Source: Longimicrobiales bacterium (GTDB lineage: Bacteria > Gemmatimonadota > Gemmatimonadetes > Longimicrobiales > Gaopeijiaceae). Taken from it: a DNA stretch of 64,000 nucleotides. Positions within the stretch are counted from its first letter, which is position 1; every line of letters begins with the position of its first letter. Position numbers and translations under genes: made by a program. The notes under the pieces are model-generated. The model was not told the DNA's origin. It made no database searches and worked only from the letters and a program-made list of their open reading frames with translations. The stretch spans positions 2,756,501 to 2,820,500 of the forward strand of contig OY282361.1 of the NCBI GenBank assembly GCA_958295645.1, given 5' to 3'. Positions 54,476 to 63,979 of the stretch are shown in pieces.

Positions 54476-56854
54476 ATGACTCCTACCGTGCTGAGCCGCC
54501 TCGTCGAGAGCCTCCGCGAACGGAGCGCGTCGCCGGACGGCCAAAGGCCCCCTGTGGCCATTCTCTGGCCCGACCCCAAGGAGGAGTGGAAGAGCCTCCT
54601 GCCCGACCTTCGCGGCGAGATCCCGGAGCTGCTGGCGCTGGGCGACTACGATTCGGAGGCTGGAGTCGGCCCGGCCATCTGGCTTCGTTGCGTCGTGGAC
54701 GGAACATTGCCCGCGCCGTGGGAGCACGGCGAAGGCGACGACGACGGCGGCGGCCTGGGCCGTGGGGCGGACGCCGACGAGAGCCGCATCCCCATCGTTT
54801 ATCTGCCCGGCATCGCGCGCGAGAACCTTCGGGCGGGCGCCGACTGCCCGGACGGCCTGAAACCGCTGGTCGAACTCATGTACCGGGGGACCCTGTGGCT
54901 CCATCCCAAGGGACGGCCCTGGACCCCGGCGACCTTTCTGCGGTTCGCGAAGGGGCTGGGCCTGGACATCGCCGCCGACAACGAGACGCACCGGGCCTTG
55001 ACGAGCGCCCTGGCGGAAGTCGCCCAGCTTGGCATTGCGCACTTCCAAGGACGCCGCTGGGACGCCGGCGACTTTGCCCAGCTGGCGGCCCCGGACCTCG
55101 AGCGCGACGTCCTGCGGTGGATGGCCGACGCGGACGGCGCGGCGGACCGCATGGGGACCAGCAGCTGGCAGGCCTTCTGCGCTCGTTGCCGGCAGGAGCT
55201 GGGACTGGACCCGGAGGCCGACGCGGACGTGGATGCGGCAATCAAGCTGGTCGAGGGAATGAGCAAATGGGCGGTTGTGTGGGATCGGTTCGCGGAGTCG
55301 CCGGAGAATCACGGGGGCGTCGTGGACGTCCTGCGGCGAAGTCGGCCAGCGGGCGAATTCGCGCTCGACCGCAAGCGCTGGCCCGACCTGAACGAGGAAG
55401 ACGAGGAGGCCGCGCGAAGCAAGCTGGGGGACGTCGCCGGTCTCCCGCTGAACGAGGCGCGGGCCGTCGTGGTCGAGTTGGAGGAGATGCACGGCCCCAG
55501 GCGGGACTGGCTGTGGGCGCGTCTCGGCGAGTCGCCGGTCGCCCAGGTCTTGGAGCCGTTGGCTCGCTTGGCGGGTGCCACCGAGTTCGCCATCGGAGGG
55601 ACGACGCCGGACGAGGCCGCCGACGCCTATGCGAAGACCGGCTGGCAGGCCGACGCGGCCGCGAGGGAGGCCGTCGCCTGCGCGGCTGCCCAGGACGAGG
55701 CAATGGTCGCCGGGGTCGTGCGCCACCTGCTGGAGCCCTGGATGGACAAGACGGCCCGGGCCTTCCAGACGGCCGTGGAGGGTCGCCGCTTCCGGGCGCC
55801 GATGGGGGGGGTCGCCGCCGAAGCCTCCGAGGACGAGTGCATCGTCTTCGTGGACGGACTGCGCTACGAGCTCGGCCGACGGCTGTCGGAGCGGTTGAAA
55901 GACAAGGGGTGCGCAGTCCAGTTGGCGCACCGATGGGCCGCCCTGCCCACCGTCACCGCCACCGCCAAGCCCGCCGTCGCCCCCGTGGCGGACCAAGTGG
56001 TAGGCGACGCGCTTGGCCCCGACTTTCGGCCCCGGATCGGGCCAGCGGCGCAGTCCGCAACCCGCCTGCGCGACGCAATGGCGAAACGGGGCTATCAGAT
56101 CCTCGGGTCGGGCGTCCCCGAAATGCCCCTCCAGGCCGACGCGCGAGGCTGGATGGAGACGGGACGGATCGACAAGCTGGGCCACGACCACGACAACGAC
56201 GCCTCCGGCTTCGCCAAGGCCGTGGAGGCCGAACTCGAACGCATCGTCCAAGGAGTCGTCCAGCTTCTCGAAGTGGGATGGCGTTCGATCCGCATCGTCA
56301 CCGACCACGGCTGGCTCTGGTTGCCCGGCGGCCTGCCGATGGTCAGCTTGCCCAAGCATCTCGCGGCTTCCAAGTGGGCCCGGTGCGCCGTCGTCGCCGG
56401 CGAGTCCCAGCCCGCCGACGTTCTTCGCTTCCCCTGGCGATGGAACGCGGCCCAGTGGTTTGCGACGACGCCGGGCATCGCCTGCTTCAGCAAGCGGGAC
56501 GAGTACGCGCACGGCGGGGTCAGCATACAGGAGTGCCTGACGCCGGACATTCGCGTCCAACGCGGCTCCGCGCCCGCCGGTGCCTCGGCGTCCATTCGCT
56601 CCGTCGAGTGGCGGCGCCTGCGTTGCATGGCCCAGGTCGAGGCAATAGGCGGATCGGCCACAGCGGACCTTCGCATCGGCGGGCCTTCCGGCGAGTCCGT
56701 GGCCCACGCGCCCAAACCCGTTGCCGAAGACGGCTCGGTCAGCCTAGTCCTGGCTGGAGACGAACACGAGGACGCCGCCCTGACCTTCGTCGTCGCCGAC
56801 GCCGACGGGCGCGTGCTCGCCCACCAGTCCACCCGCCCGGGAACCGCCCCGTGA
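54476..56854 (+). CDS. pglZ: BREX phosphatase-domain protein PglZ
   Basis: PglZ is an alkaline phosphatase-superfamily protein required for BREX. The 792-residue protein begins VLSRLVESLRERSASPDG and has the N-terminal ILWPDPKEEW region. The metal-site region is IVFVDGLRYELGRRL (D460), later IVTDHGWLWLPGG and YAHGGVSIQECLTP, typical of PglZ (type B subgroup). The region at about residues 85-100 is rich in D and G and is probably a loop. It overlaps brxL by GTGA and follows a 325-base gene-free stretch. Confidence 0.88.
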   Translation: MTPTVLSRLVESLRERSASPDGQRPPVAILWPDPKEEWKSLLPDLRGEIPELLALGDYDSEAGVGPAIWLRCVVDGTLPAPWEHGEGDDDGGGLGRGADADESRIPIVYLPGIARENLRAGADCPDGLKPLVELMYRGTLWLHPKGRPWTPATFLRFAKGLGLDIAADNETHRALTSALAEVAQLGIAHFQGRRWDAGDFAQLAAPDLERDVLRWMADADGAADRMGTSSWQAFCARCRQELGLDPEADADVDAAIKLVEGMSKWAVVWDRFAESPENHGGVVDVLRRSRPAGEFALDRKRWPDLNEEDEEAARSKLGDVAGLPLNEARAVVVELEEMHGPRRDWLWARLGESPVAQVLEPLARLAGATEFAIGGTTPDEAADAYAKTGWQADAAAREAVACAAAQDEAMVAGVVRHLLEPWMDKTARAFQTAVEGRRFRAPMGGVAAEASEDECIVFVDGLRYELGRRLSERLKDKGCAVQLAHRWAALPTVTATAKPAVAPVADQVVGDALGPDFRPRIGPAAQSATRLRDAMAKRGYQILGSGVPEMPLQADARGWMETGRIDKLGHDHDNDASGFAKAVEAELERIVQGVVQLLEVGWRSIRIVTDHGWLWLPGGLPMVSLPKHLAASKWARCAVVAGESQPADVLRFPWRWNAAQWFATTPGIACFSKRDEYAHGGVSIQECLTPDIRVQRGSAPAGASASIRSVEWRRLRCMAQVEAIGGSATADLRIGGPSGESVAHAPKPVAEDGSVSLVLAGDEHEDAALTFVVADADGRVLAHQSTRPGTAP

Positions 56855-58935
56855 CCGACGCCAACCGCTCCGACGCCGACCATCGCCCCCCCCCCATGGA
56901 CGCGCTCGACCGCAAGGCGGCCGACGCCTTTCCCGGCTACTTGGTGCGCAAGGACTTGGTCCGGCGCTACGCCCGCCAATACCCCGTGCCGACCTATGTC
57001 GTGGAGTTCCTGCTGGGCCGCTACTGCGCCAGCGTGAACGAGGAGGAGATCGCCGAAGGACTTGCCATCGTCGAGAAGCAGCTGGCAGGACGCACAGTGC
57101 GTCCCGGCGACCGCGAAGTCTTTCGCTCCCGCGCAAGAGAGGACGGCTCGGTCAAGCTCATAGACGTGGTGCGCGCGCGGCTGGACGCGCAGAACGACTG
57201 CTACGTGGCCGAATTGCCCAGCTTGTCGCTGAAGGACGCGCGCATAAGCGACGAGATCGTCAAGCGCAATCAGCGGCTGTTGTCCGACGGCTTCTATGCG
57301 GAGGTGTCGCTGGAGTACGACGCGGTGGTCGCGCTGGAGGAGAAGGGGCAGCCCTTCGGCGTGGCCTCTCTTCGTCCCGTGCAGATGTCGGACCCGAACG
57401 TGCTCGACGTGCTGGCCAAGGGTCGCGAGGCGTTCAGCGCCGAAGAGTGGCTGGACTTCCTTCTGCGCTCCACCGGGCTGGAACCCGCCGCCATGGACGA
57501 GTCGGCCAAGCGTGTCGCGCTGTTGCGCTTGGTGCCGTTCGTGGAGCGCAACTACAACATGGTCGAGCTGGGTCCCCGGGGCACTGGAAAGAGTCACGTC
57601 TACCAGCAGATTTCGCCTTGTTCCCATCTGTTGTCGGGGGGCAAGGCGACAGTTGCAAAGATGTTCGTGAACATGGCCAACGGGCAGCGGGGCTTGGTTT
57701 GCCAGTACGACGTGGTGTGCTTCGACGAGATCGCCGGCATCTCCTTCGACCAGAAGGACGGCGTCAACATCATGAAGGGGTACATGGCGTCGGGCGAGTT
57801 CAGCCGGGGCAAGGAGAGCATCCGCGCAGAGGGATCGCTGGTCATGGTCGGCAACTTCGACGTGTCGGTCGAGCAGCAACAGCGCATAGGCCATCTGCTG
57901 AGCCCCCTGCCTCCCCAGATGCGCGACGACACTGCCTTCCACGACCGCATTCACGCCTATGCGCCGGGATGGGACTTTCCCAAGCTGGATCCCCGCAAGC
58001 ATCTGACCAACCACTTCGGCTTGGTCAACGACTTCGTGAGCGCCTGCTGGACGCGGTTGCGCCAGACGACGCGCCTGCCGGTCCTGCAGAACCGCGTCTT
58101 CTGGGGCGGCGCCATGTCCGGGAGGGACATCGAGGCCGCGAACAAGACCGTCTCGGGCTTGGTGAAGCTCCTCTTTCCGGGCCCGGCAATGGCTGTGGGG
58201 GACGAGGATCTCGAGTGGATCGTCCGCTTGGCCCTGGAGTCCCGCCGCCGCGTCAAGGAACAGCAGAAGCGCTGCCTGAAGGCCGAGTTCCGCGACACTC
58301 ACTTCTCGTTCACCCTGGGCGTGGACGGCGCCGAGCAATTCGTCTCCACGCCGGAGCTCCAGAGCGACGAAGCCATCAGCGCCGACCCCTTGCCTGCCGG
58401 CCAAGTCTGGGCCATCGGCCCCGGCGCCGAGGGCTCCGGCCCCGGCCTCCACCGCATCGAGATCGCCACCGGCCCCGGCAGCGGCGTCAAGATCCTCAAT
58501 CACCCCGTGCCCCCGTCGTTTCGCGAGAGCGTGCGCATCGGCGAGCAGAACCTGTACGCCCGCGCCGCCGAACTGGTCGGCCACCGCGACCCCCGCGGCC
58601 ACGAGTACGCGATTCAGCTGCGTCCCTTCGACGCCGACCGCTCCGGCGCGGGCCTCGGCTTGGCGGTGCTGGCGGCCATGGCCGGGGCTCTGCTGGACCG
58701 CCGGACGCGAGGCGGGGCCATCGTCGCGGGCGCCCTCAACTTGGGCGGCTCGCTCGAACGGGTGGCCGACCCGGTCGCCGTTGCCGAACTGGCCGCCGAC
58801 AAGCAGGCGTCGGTCCTCCTGATGCCCGTGGGCGCCCGGCGCGAACTCGCCAATCTGCCCGACGACGTCTGGACCAAGCTCAACATCGAGTTCTACCGCG
58901 ACGGACCGGACGCAGTGTTCAAGGTGCTGGAGTAG
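56851..58935 (+). CDS. brxL: BREX Lon-like AAA+ protein BrxL
   Basis: BrxL is an AAA+ DNA-binding motor with a Lon-like C-terminus, part of type 1 BREX. The 694-residue protein begins MDALDRKAADAFPGYLVRKDL (after a 15-residue leader), has Walker A GPRGTGKSH (241-249), VCFDEIAGISFDQKDGVNIM (Walker B near 290-295) and GNFDVSVEQQ. The C-terminal domain, DADRSGAGLGLAVLAAM and ADKQASVLLMP, aligns with Lon protease folds; whether a catalytic serine-lysine pair is retained is unclear. It starts at GTG 56851, and galK follows after 24 bases. Confidence 0.92.
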   Translation: MTDANRSDADHRPPPMDALDRKAADAFPGYLVRKDLVRRYARQYPVPTYVVEFLLGRYCASVNEEEIAEGLAIVEKQLAGRTVRPGDREVFRSRAREDGSVKLIDVVRARLDAQNDCYVAELPSLSLKDARISDEIVKRNQRLLSDGFYAEVSLEYDAVVALEEKGQPFGVASLRPVQMSDPNVLDVLAKGREAFSAEEWLDFLLRSTGLEPAAMDESAKRVALLRLVPFVERNYNMVELGPRGTGKSHVYQQISPCSHLLSGGKATVAKMFVNMANGQRGLVCQYDVVCFDEIAGISFDQKDGVNIMKGYMASGEFSRGKESIRAEGSLVMVGNFDVSVEQQQRIGHLLSPLPPQMRDDTAFHDRIHAYAPGWDFPKLDPRKHLTNHFGLVNDFVSACWTRLRQTTRLPVLQNRVFWGGAMSGRDIEAANKTVSGLVKLLFPGPAMAVGDEDLEWIVRLALESRRRVKEQQKRCLKAEFRDTHFSFTLGVDGAEQFVSTPELQSDEAISADPLPAGQVWAIGPGAEGSGPGLHRIEIATGPGSGVKILNHPVPPSFRESVRIGEQNLYARAAELVGHRDPRGHEYAIQLRPFDADRSGAGLGLAVLAAMAGALLDRRTRGGAIVAGALNLGGSLERVADPVAVAELAADKQASVLLMPVGARRELANLPDDVWTKLNIEFYRDGPDAVFKVLE

Positions 58936-58959
58936 GGGAGGGAGGCGGCGGACCTGAAG

Positions 58960-60207
58960 GTGGAACCGCAGGCGAAGACGGCGTCGTTGGCAGGCGGCCA
59001 GGGAGGCCATCGAGCGGCCCTGGAGGAGGTGGAGGCAATCGCGCCCGGGCGGGTCAACCTGGTCGGCGAGCACGTCGACTACAACGGCCTGCCGGTGTTG
59101 CCGATGGCGTTGGATCGCGATGTGCGCGTCCGGTTCCGCGTGTTGCGGGAACCCGTCGTGCGCCTCGCCAGCAGCCGAGCCGAGTTCCGGGGCTTCGCGT
59201 TCCGGCTCGGCCAGCCCATTCGGCCTGCCGCGCAAGGCCACTGGTCGAACTACGTCCGCGCCGCCGCAAAGGGCCTCCTGGAACATGGCGTCGCCCTGGA
59301 AAGGGGAATCGAGGGCAACGTCTCGGGGAACGTGCCGGTTGCCGCGGGCCTGTCGTCGTCCTCGGCGCTGGTCGTCGGCTCGGCCCTCGCCCTGTTGCAT
59401 GCGAACGGACGTTCCGTCCCGCCGCTGGAACTCGCGGCGCTCGCGGCCCGGGCCGAGCGCTTCGCTGGAGCGGAGGGCGGCGGAATGGACCAGGCGGCCT
59501 CTCTCTGCGGGATGGGGGACCACGCCCTGCGCATCGACTTCGGTCCGCTCCGCGTGGCTCCGGTTCCGATTCCCACCGACTGGCGATGGGTGGTGGCCTC
59601 TTCCTTGGCGCCGGCCGAGAAGACGGGACGCGCGCGCGACGCCTACAACCAGCGGGTCCGAGAATGCCGGGAAGCCCTGCGCGCGCTGGAGACCCTTCCG
59701 TTCGGACCGGGCGTCCCCGCGCGGCCAAACGCAACCTACGGAGATCTCGTTGCGGCATTCGGAACGGACACGCTGCTGGACCGAGCGAACCGCGTTCTCG
59801 ATCCCGTCCTAGTTTGCCGAGTGCGCCACGTGCTCACGGAGGCCCGGCGCGTGGAAATGGCTCAACGCGCCATGGCGGAGTCGCGGCTGGCCGACTTCGG
59901 CGCCCTCATGATCCAGTCCCACGAGAGCCTGCGGGACGACTACGAAGTGAGCACGCCCGCGCTGGACGCCATCGTCTCCATCGCCAAGGAAGCCGGCGCG
60001 GCCGGTGCTCGCCTCACCGGAGCCGGCTTCGGGGGGTGCGCCGTCCTCCTCTGCGCCGCTGGAGACGAGCCTTCGGTCATGGAAGCGCTCGGCGAACGAT
60101 TCTACGCGTCCCGCCTCGGCAGAAGTCCGCACGACGACGAACTGTTTGTCGCCCGCCCGTCCCCCGGCGCTCGAATCGAGCCCGCCCAACTCGCGTCGAA
60201 GGACTAA
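58960..60207 (+). CDS. galK: Galactokinase
   Basis: GalK phosphorylates galactose at C1 in the Leloir pathway. The 415-residue protein has the galactokinase signature APGRVNLVGEHVDYNGLPVLP, the ATP loop GNVPVAAGLSSSSALVVGSAL, the catalytic aspartate region GAEGGGMDQAAS, and the C-terminal GARLTGAGFGGCAVLL. It starts at GTG 58960, 24 bases after brxL. GalT, GalE and a galactosidase are not in the window. It converges with the propeller gene, overlapping its stop by four bases. Confidence 0.9.
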   Translation: MEPQAKTASLAGGQGGHRAALEEVEAIAPGRVNLVGEHVDYNGLPVLPMALDRDVRVRFRVLREPVVRLASSRAEFRGFAFRLGQPIRPAAQGHWSNYVRAAAKGLLEHGVALERGIEGNVSGNVPVAAGLSSSSALVVGSALALLHANGRSVPPLELAALAARAERFAGAEGGGMDQAASLCGMGDHALRIDFGPLRVAPVPIPTDWRWVVASSLAPAEKTGRARDAYNQRVRECREALRALETLPFGPGVPARPNATYGDLVAAFGTDTLLDRANRVLDPVLVCRVRHVLTEARRVEMAQRAMAESRLADFGALMIQSHESLRDDYEVSTPALDAIVSIAKEAGAAGARLTGAGFGGCAVLLCAAGDEPSVMEALGERFYASRLGRSPHDDELFVARPSPGARIEPAQLASKD

Positions 60208-61418
60208 CGCCGAACGATGCGGTACATGGTCAGGGTCCCAACATCGTAGGCGTCCTTGTCGGCAACCAGGATGCGATCGTCCGACATCATGGCGACCGGA
60301 AAGGGAGAACCGGGAGGAAGCGTGCCCAGATACTCCCCGCCGGAAGTGAAGACGTCGGTCCTGCTCGGCTCGTCGGCGACCTTACCCCGCAGCGCCCACA
60401 CGTTGCCGCCCCGCGAAATGCGGACGTCGGTTACTGTCTGCAAGTGGTCGGCGACATGGAGACGCCGCACGGCTTCATCGGCGGGAATCTTGCACGACGG
60501 ACGTACGCGTCCGCCCCAACTAACCTCGAAGTGTCTTTCCGCCATCTCCTTCGTCACGCCTCTTGGGGCGATGTCCCTCTTGATCCGCATGACCGGTCGG
60601 AAGTCTTCGAAGACTTGGATGTCGTAAGCCACGTCCGCCACGGCAACAAGGCGGTGGTCCCTGGCGTCCCACGGCACTCCGGGCTCGAAGATCCGGGGCA
60701 GAGACATTCCCGTCATGTCGCATGACGGAAATTCAGAGATCACCCGCTCCGCAGTTGGGCCCGTCACGAGTCGTTTCACGCCCGCAGGCGTCCAACGGCT
60801 TACGTGGTGGCGATACATGCCATTGGGGCCCCCGCGCAGTGCCTCTCTCTCGGTGAACACGAAGCCGCCGGGTCCCACGTGAAGCTCCCAAGTCCATATC
60901 TGAACGTGAGCCCGAATCGCCGTCGCCGACTCGGCCGCCGGTAGCCGCCAGCGCACGACTCCGTTCGTCCAGTCGTAGACCGACAGAATGCTGTCCTCCG
61001 CCACGGAAAGCGCGTGCGGATCCGCCAGTTCGCCGGGACCTCGGCCGCTCCTGCCAATCTCGTCCAGCATTTCTCCGGCATCCGACAACACCACGACCCG
61101 ATGGTCGCTCTGTTGCAGAACGTATATTCGATTTCGAGAATCCACGTCCACCTCGCCGAACCTGAAGGCGTAATCCCGCCCCAGCAACGTGTCCGCCGCG
61201 CCGCCGACCGTCCATCTCCGCTCGAAGCGCCAGTCCAAGACCGTGTCCTCGGCGCCGTGGGAGATCGTCGGCACCGCCTCCTGGGCCGCAAGACGAGCTA
61301 GCGCCGCCGACGCGGCCAACGACTGCAAGCTGAGGCCCGCGACAAGGAACGCTGCACCACGGCGGAGGGGAAGCCGACGGCGCGTTCGCGCTTGCCAGGC
61401 TAATTGATGAGCGGTCAT
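60204..61418 (-). CDS. Secreted six-bladed beta-propeller protein
   Basis: The protein has about 404 residues from ATG 61418, which has GGAGAA eight bases upstream. It opens with a positively charged signal region (RTRRRLPLRRGAAFLVAGLSLQSLAASAALA), so it is probably exported. The body carries NHL/6-bladed propeller units such as DYAFRFGEVDVDSRNRIYVLQQSDHRVVVLS, GPGELADPHALSV, and later DVRISRGGNVWALRG. Such propellers are common in Gemmatimonadota and Bacteroidota; no enzyme function is known. A longer frame to 61568 is not needed. It is 65 bases downstream of the TonB receptor on the same strand. Confidence 0.82.
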   Translation of the reverse strand: MTAHQLAWQARTRRRLPLRRGAAFLVAGLSLQSLAASAALARLAAQEAVPTISHGAEDTVLDWRFERRWTVGGAADTLLGRDYAFRFGEVDVDSRNRIYVLQQSDHRVVVLSDAGEMLDEIGRSGRGPGELADPHALSVAEDSILSVYDWTNGVVRWRLPAAESATAIRAHVQIWTWELHVGPGGFVFTEREALRGGPNGMYRHHVSRWTPAGVKRLVTGPTAERVISEFPSCDMTGMSLPRIFEPGVPWDARDHRLVAVADVAYDIQVFEDFRPVMRIKRDIAPRGVTKEMAERHFEVSWGGRVRPSCKIPADEAVRRLHVADHLQTVTDVRISRGGNVWALRGKVADEPSRTDVFTSGGEYLGTLPPGSPFPVAMMSDDRILVADKDAYDVGTLTMYRIVRR

Positions 61419-61483
61419 TGGTCTTTCTCCAGTGATTGCCGCGGGCCCGAAGCGCGGCTGGGCAAAGGTCCGGCACACCGCTC

Positions 61484-63979
61484 CTACGACCCCACGATGT
61501 CCATCTTCACGAACATGATACGGCCTAGGACTCCGTAGGGCGACTCGTTGGGGTAGTCGAACGCCCACAGTTGTCCGACGTGGCCGGACGGCAGCTTGCC
61601 GGGCAGCTTGTCGAACAGGTTGTTGGCACCGACGGTCAAGCGGATCCTGTCGGCGAGCGCGACGTTGGCCTCGAGGTCGGCGATGGCGGCCGCCGCGACT
61701 TCGACCGGCTCCTCGAAGACGGTCGGCGACATGATCGAGCCGATGTGGTTCAGGCGGAACCGGAGGCCGAAGCCCCGGGCGGACCGGACATTGACGCTGG
61801 CTCCGATGCGCTGCTTGGGCTGCGCTTCCGTGATGAGCGTGGTCTGGGTCTCGCGGACGAACGCCGGATTACGGTTGTTGGTGATGGCCGTCTCGTTGCG
61901 GTGGTAGCTGGCCGACAGATCGGCGGCGCCCCATGACATGCCTCTGAACCGCCAGGTGCCGACCAGGTCGAATCCCGAGGTGCGCGTGTCCACGGCGTTG
62001 GTCCAAAACGCGACGCCGTTGACGGGCCGTCCCTGGAATCGCGCGTTGGCGCGCAGGCCGTGGTCGGGGCCGAGACCCTGGGTCAGCACGATGGCGTCCG
62101 CCACGGAGACGCGGTAGTAGTCCGCCGTCAGCAGCAGGCCGCGGGCGTGGGAATAGACGAATCCGCCGGTCAGGCTCACCGAGGTCTCGTGCTTCAGGGC
62201 GCAGGCGCCGAAGTCCTCGCAGGCTATGACGTCGCCCTCGGGAAGGAAGCCGGTGCTGGTGAGTCCGCCCCCGCCGCCTTGGAAGACGACCGTGTTGAAC
62301 CCGCGCTGGGGCAGGCCCGGAGCGCGGAATCCCGTGGACACTGCCGCGCGCAGGGCCGCGCCCGACTCGCCCAGCTTCAGCCGGCCCGCCATCTTGCCGG
62401 CCAGCGAGTTGCCCGCGTCGCTGTAGTAGAACCGAAGCGCACCGCCGATGGACACCGGGGACTCGGGCGAACGGAACTCCAGGTCGGCGTAGGCGTCCAT
62501 GCTCGTCCGGTCGCGCTTGCTTGCTTCGGCGCTCTGCGGGCTGTAGCCGGGATAGCCCTGGATGCCGCAGCTCGCGAAGGCGCTGCCGTCGTTCTGGTGA
62601 TGCGCGGCCGGAAAGTTGCCCGGCGTGTTGCTGGGCCCGCAGGCGTAGGAGGCCAGTTCGCCGGCCTCCATCCAGAAGTTCTCTCGCCGGAAGGCCGCGC
62701 CGAGCGCCAGGACGCCGTCCCGTCCCGCCAGCTCCAAGTCGCGCGCCAAGTCGACGTTCCCCTCCATCTGCCGCAGATTGAGAGCGCCGCTGAAGACGTC
62801 GCGCGGCCCGGCGTTGGACGCGATCGCGGCTTCGCTCGCCGACGGATTGCGTGCCAAGTACTCTGCGGCGTACGAAGGATTGATCGAGTTGACCGCATCG
62901 AAGGCGAACTGGCCCTGACCGAAACGGAAGCTCACGTCCGCCGACCAGCTCGACAGATCGCCACGGAGCCCGATGACGGCGGAACCGTCGGCCAGCGTGG
63001 ACTCCTCCTTGGGGAAGAACCCGTCCGGATACACGTAGGAAACGTTGCGAGGCGTCCAATCCGCCTTGCTGTACGGCCCGTCGCTGACGGCCTGCCGCTC
63101 GGAATAGCCGCCGAACGCATAGAATTCCGCAGACTCGCCCGCTGGCATCGCCGCGTTGAACATCAGCGCCGCGCCTTCGTAGTCGGGTTCGCCGACTCGC
63201 TGCAGCTGCTCGACCTTTCCGCCCCCGGCGCAGGGCGCATAGTCGGCGTCGGCGTCGAAGCAAGTGGGCGCCGTGCCGGCCCGGCTCGTGGGTTCCTGCT
63301 TGGAGAACTCCATCGTCAGGTTGAAGAAGCCGTCGTCGCCCAGCCGAATGCCTGTGTTGCCGGAGGCCAGCAAGCGAGCGCCGTCCCCCCACGACGTGCG
63401 GCCGAGATAGGTCGAAGCGGCGACGCCGTCGGCCGCGTCCTTGAGCACGATGTTGATCACGCCCGCGATGGCGCCCGACCCGTACTGGGAGGCCGCTCCC
63501 TCCCGAAGCACCTCGATCCGCTTGATGGACTGCACGGGAATGGCGCGCAGATCCGTGCCCGTCGTGCCGAGTCCCAGCGACGCGATCACCTTGGGAAACG
63601 CGGCCCCATGGCGGCGCTTGCCGTTGACCAGGACGAGCACCTGGTCCGGACTCATCCCCCGGAGCGTGGCGACGTGAAGCGCGGCTCCGTCTCCGAGGCT
63701 CAGCCGATGCGAGTTGAAGGACGGGGCGATGCTCCCGAGGATTTCCGCCAACTCGATCTCGCCGAGACGCGCCAACTCTTCCGAACCGTACACGTCGACC
63801 GGAACCGAGAGCTCGGCCGGGTTCTCCGTGCCGGCCCGGGAGCCGACCACCACGACGAGCGCGCCGGGCGCGAATGCGCTGTCGGCCTCCTCTTGCGCTG
63901 ACGACGGCGCGGCCTGCGCCAAAGCCAGCGAGCCCGCCACCACGGCGCTCGACACGCTGCGCACCGACAAGAGTCCCAT
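61484..63979 (-). CDS. TonB-dependent outer membrane receptor
   Basis: The 831-residue protein has a signal peptide (MGLLSVRSVSSAVVAGSLALAQA) and an N-terminal plug domain. The plug includes VDVYGSEELARLGEIELAEIL, LRGMSPDQVLVLVNGKRRHG, VQSIKRIEVLREGAASQYGSGAIAGVINIVL. A beta-barrel follows with TGFRAPGLPQRGFN and ANNLFDKLPGKLP, and it ends in an aromatic-hydrophobic C-terminus. There are no Fe-uptake genes nearby, so the ligand is unknown. It is complete: the ATG at 63979 is inside the window. It may transport with the propeller gene downstream. Confidence 0.92.
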   Translation of the reverse strand: MGLLSVRSVSSAVVAGSLALAQAAPSSAQEEADSAFAPGALVVVVGSRAGTENPAELSVPVDVYGSEELARLGEIELAEILGSIAPSFNSHRLSLGDGAALHVATLRGMSPDQVLVLVNGKRRHGAAFPKVIASLGLGTTGTDLRAIPVQSIKRIEVLREGAASQYGSGAIAGVINIVLKDAADGVAASTYLGRTSWGDGARLLASGNTGIRLGDDGFFNLTMEFSKQEPTSRAGTAPTCFDADADYAPCAGGGKVEQLQRVGEPDYEGAALMFNAAMPAGESAEFYAFGGYSERQAVSDGPYSKADWTPRNVSYVYPDGFFPKEESTLADGSAVIGLRGDLSSWSADVSFRFGQGQFAFDAVNSINPSYAAEYLARNPSASEAAIASNAGPRDVFSGALNLRQMEGNVDLARDLELAGRDGVLALGAAFRRENFWMEAGELASYACGPSNTPGNFPAAHHQNDGSAFASCGIQGYPGYSPQSAEASKRDRTSMDAYADLEFRSPESPVSIGGALRFYYSDAGNSLAGKMAGRLKLGESGAALRAAVSTGFRAPGLPQRGFNTVVFQGGGGGLTSTGFLPEGDVIACEDFGACALKHETSVSLTGGFVYSHARGLLLTADYYRVSVADAIVLTQGLGPDHGLRANARFQGRPVNGVAFWTNAVDTRTSGFDLVGTWRFRGMSWGAADLSASYHRNETAITNNRNPAFVRETQTTLITEAQPKQRIGASVNVRSARGFGLRFRLNHIGSIMSPTVFEEPVEVAAAAIADLEANVALADRIRLTVGANNLFDKLPGKLPSGHVGQLWAFDYPNESPYGVLGRIMFVKMDIVGS

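Noticed and set aside
38254-58959. Phage-type integration of the BREX island with att sites
   Set aside because: No integrase gene and no matching direct repeats at the two edges were found by eye; the edges are 24-26 bases from neighbouring genes.
56095-59523. A 1142-residue open frame opposite pglZ, brxL and galK
   Set aside because: The opposite strand encodes recognisable BREX proteins and GalK throughout, so this is a compositional shadow.
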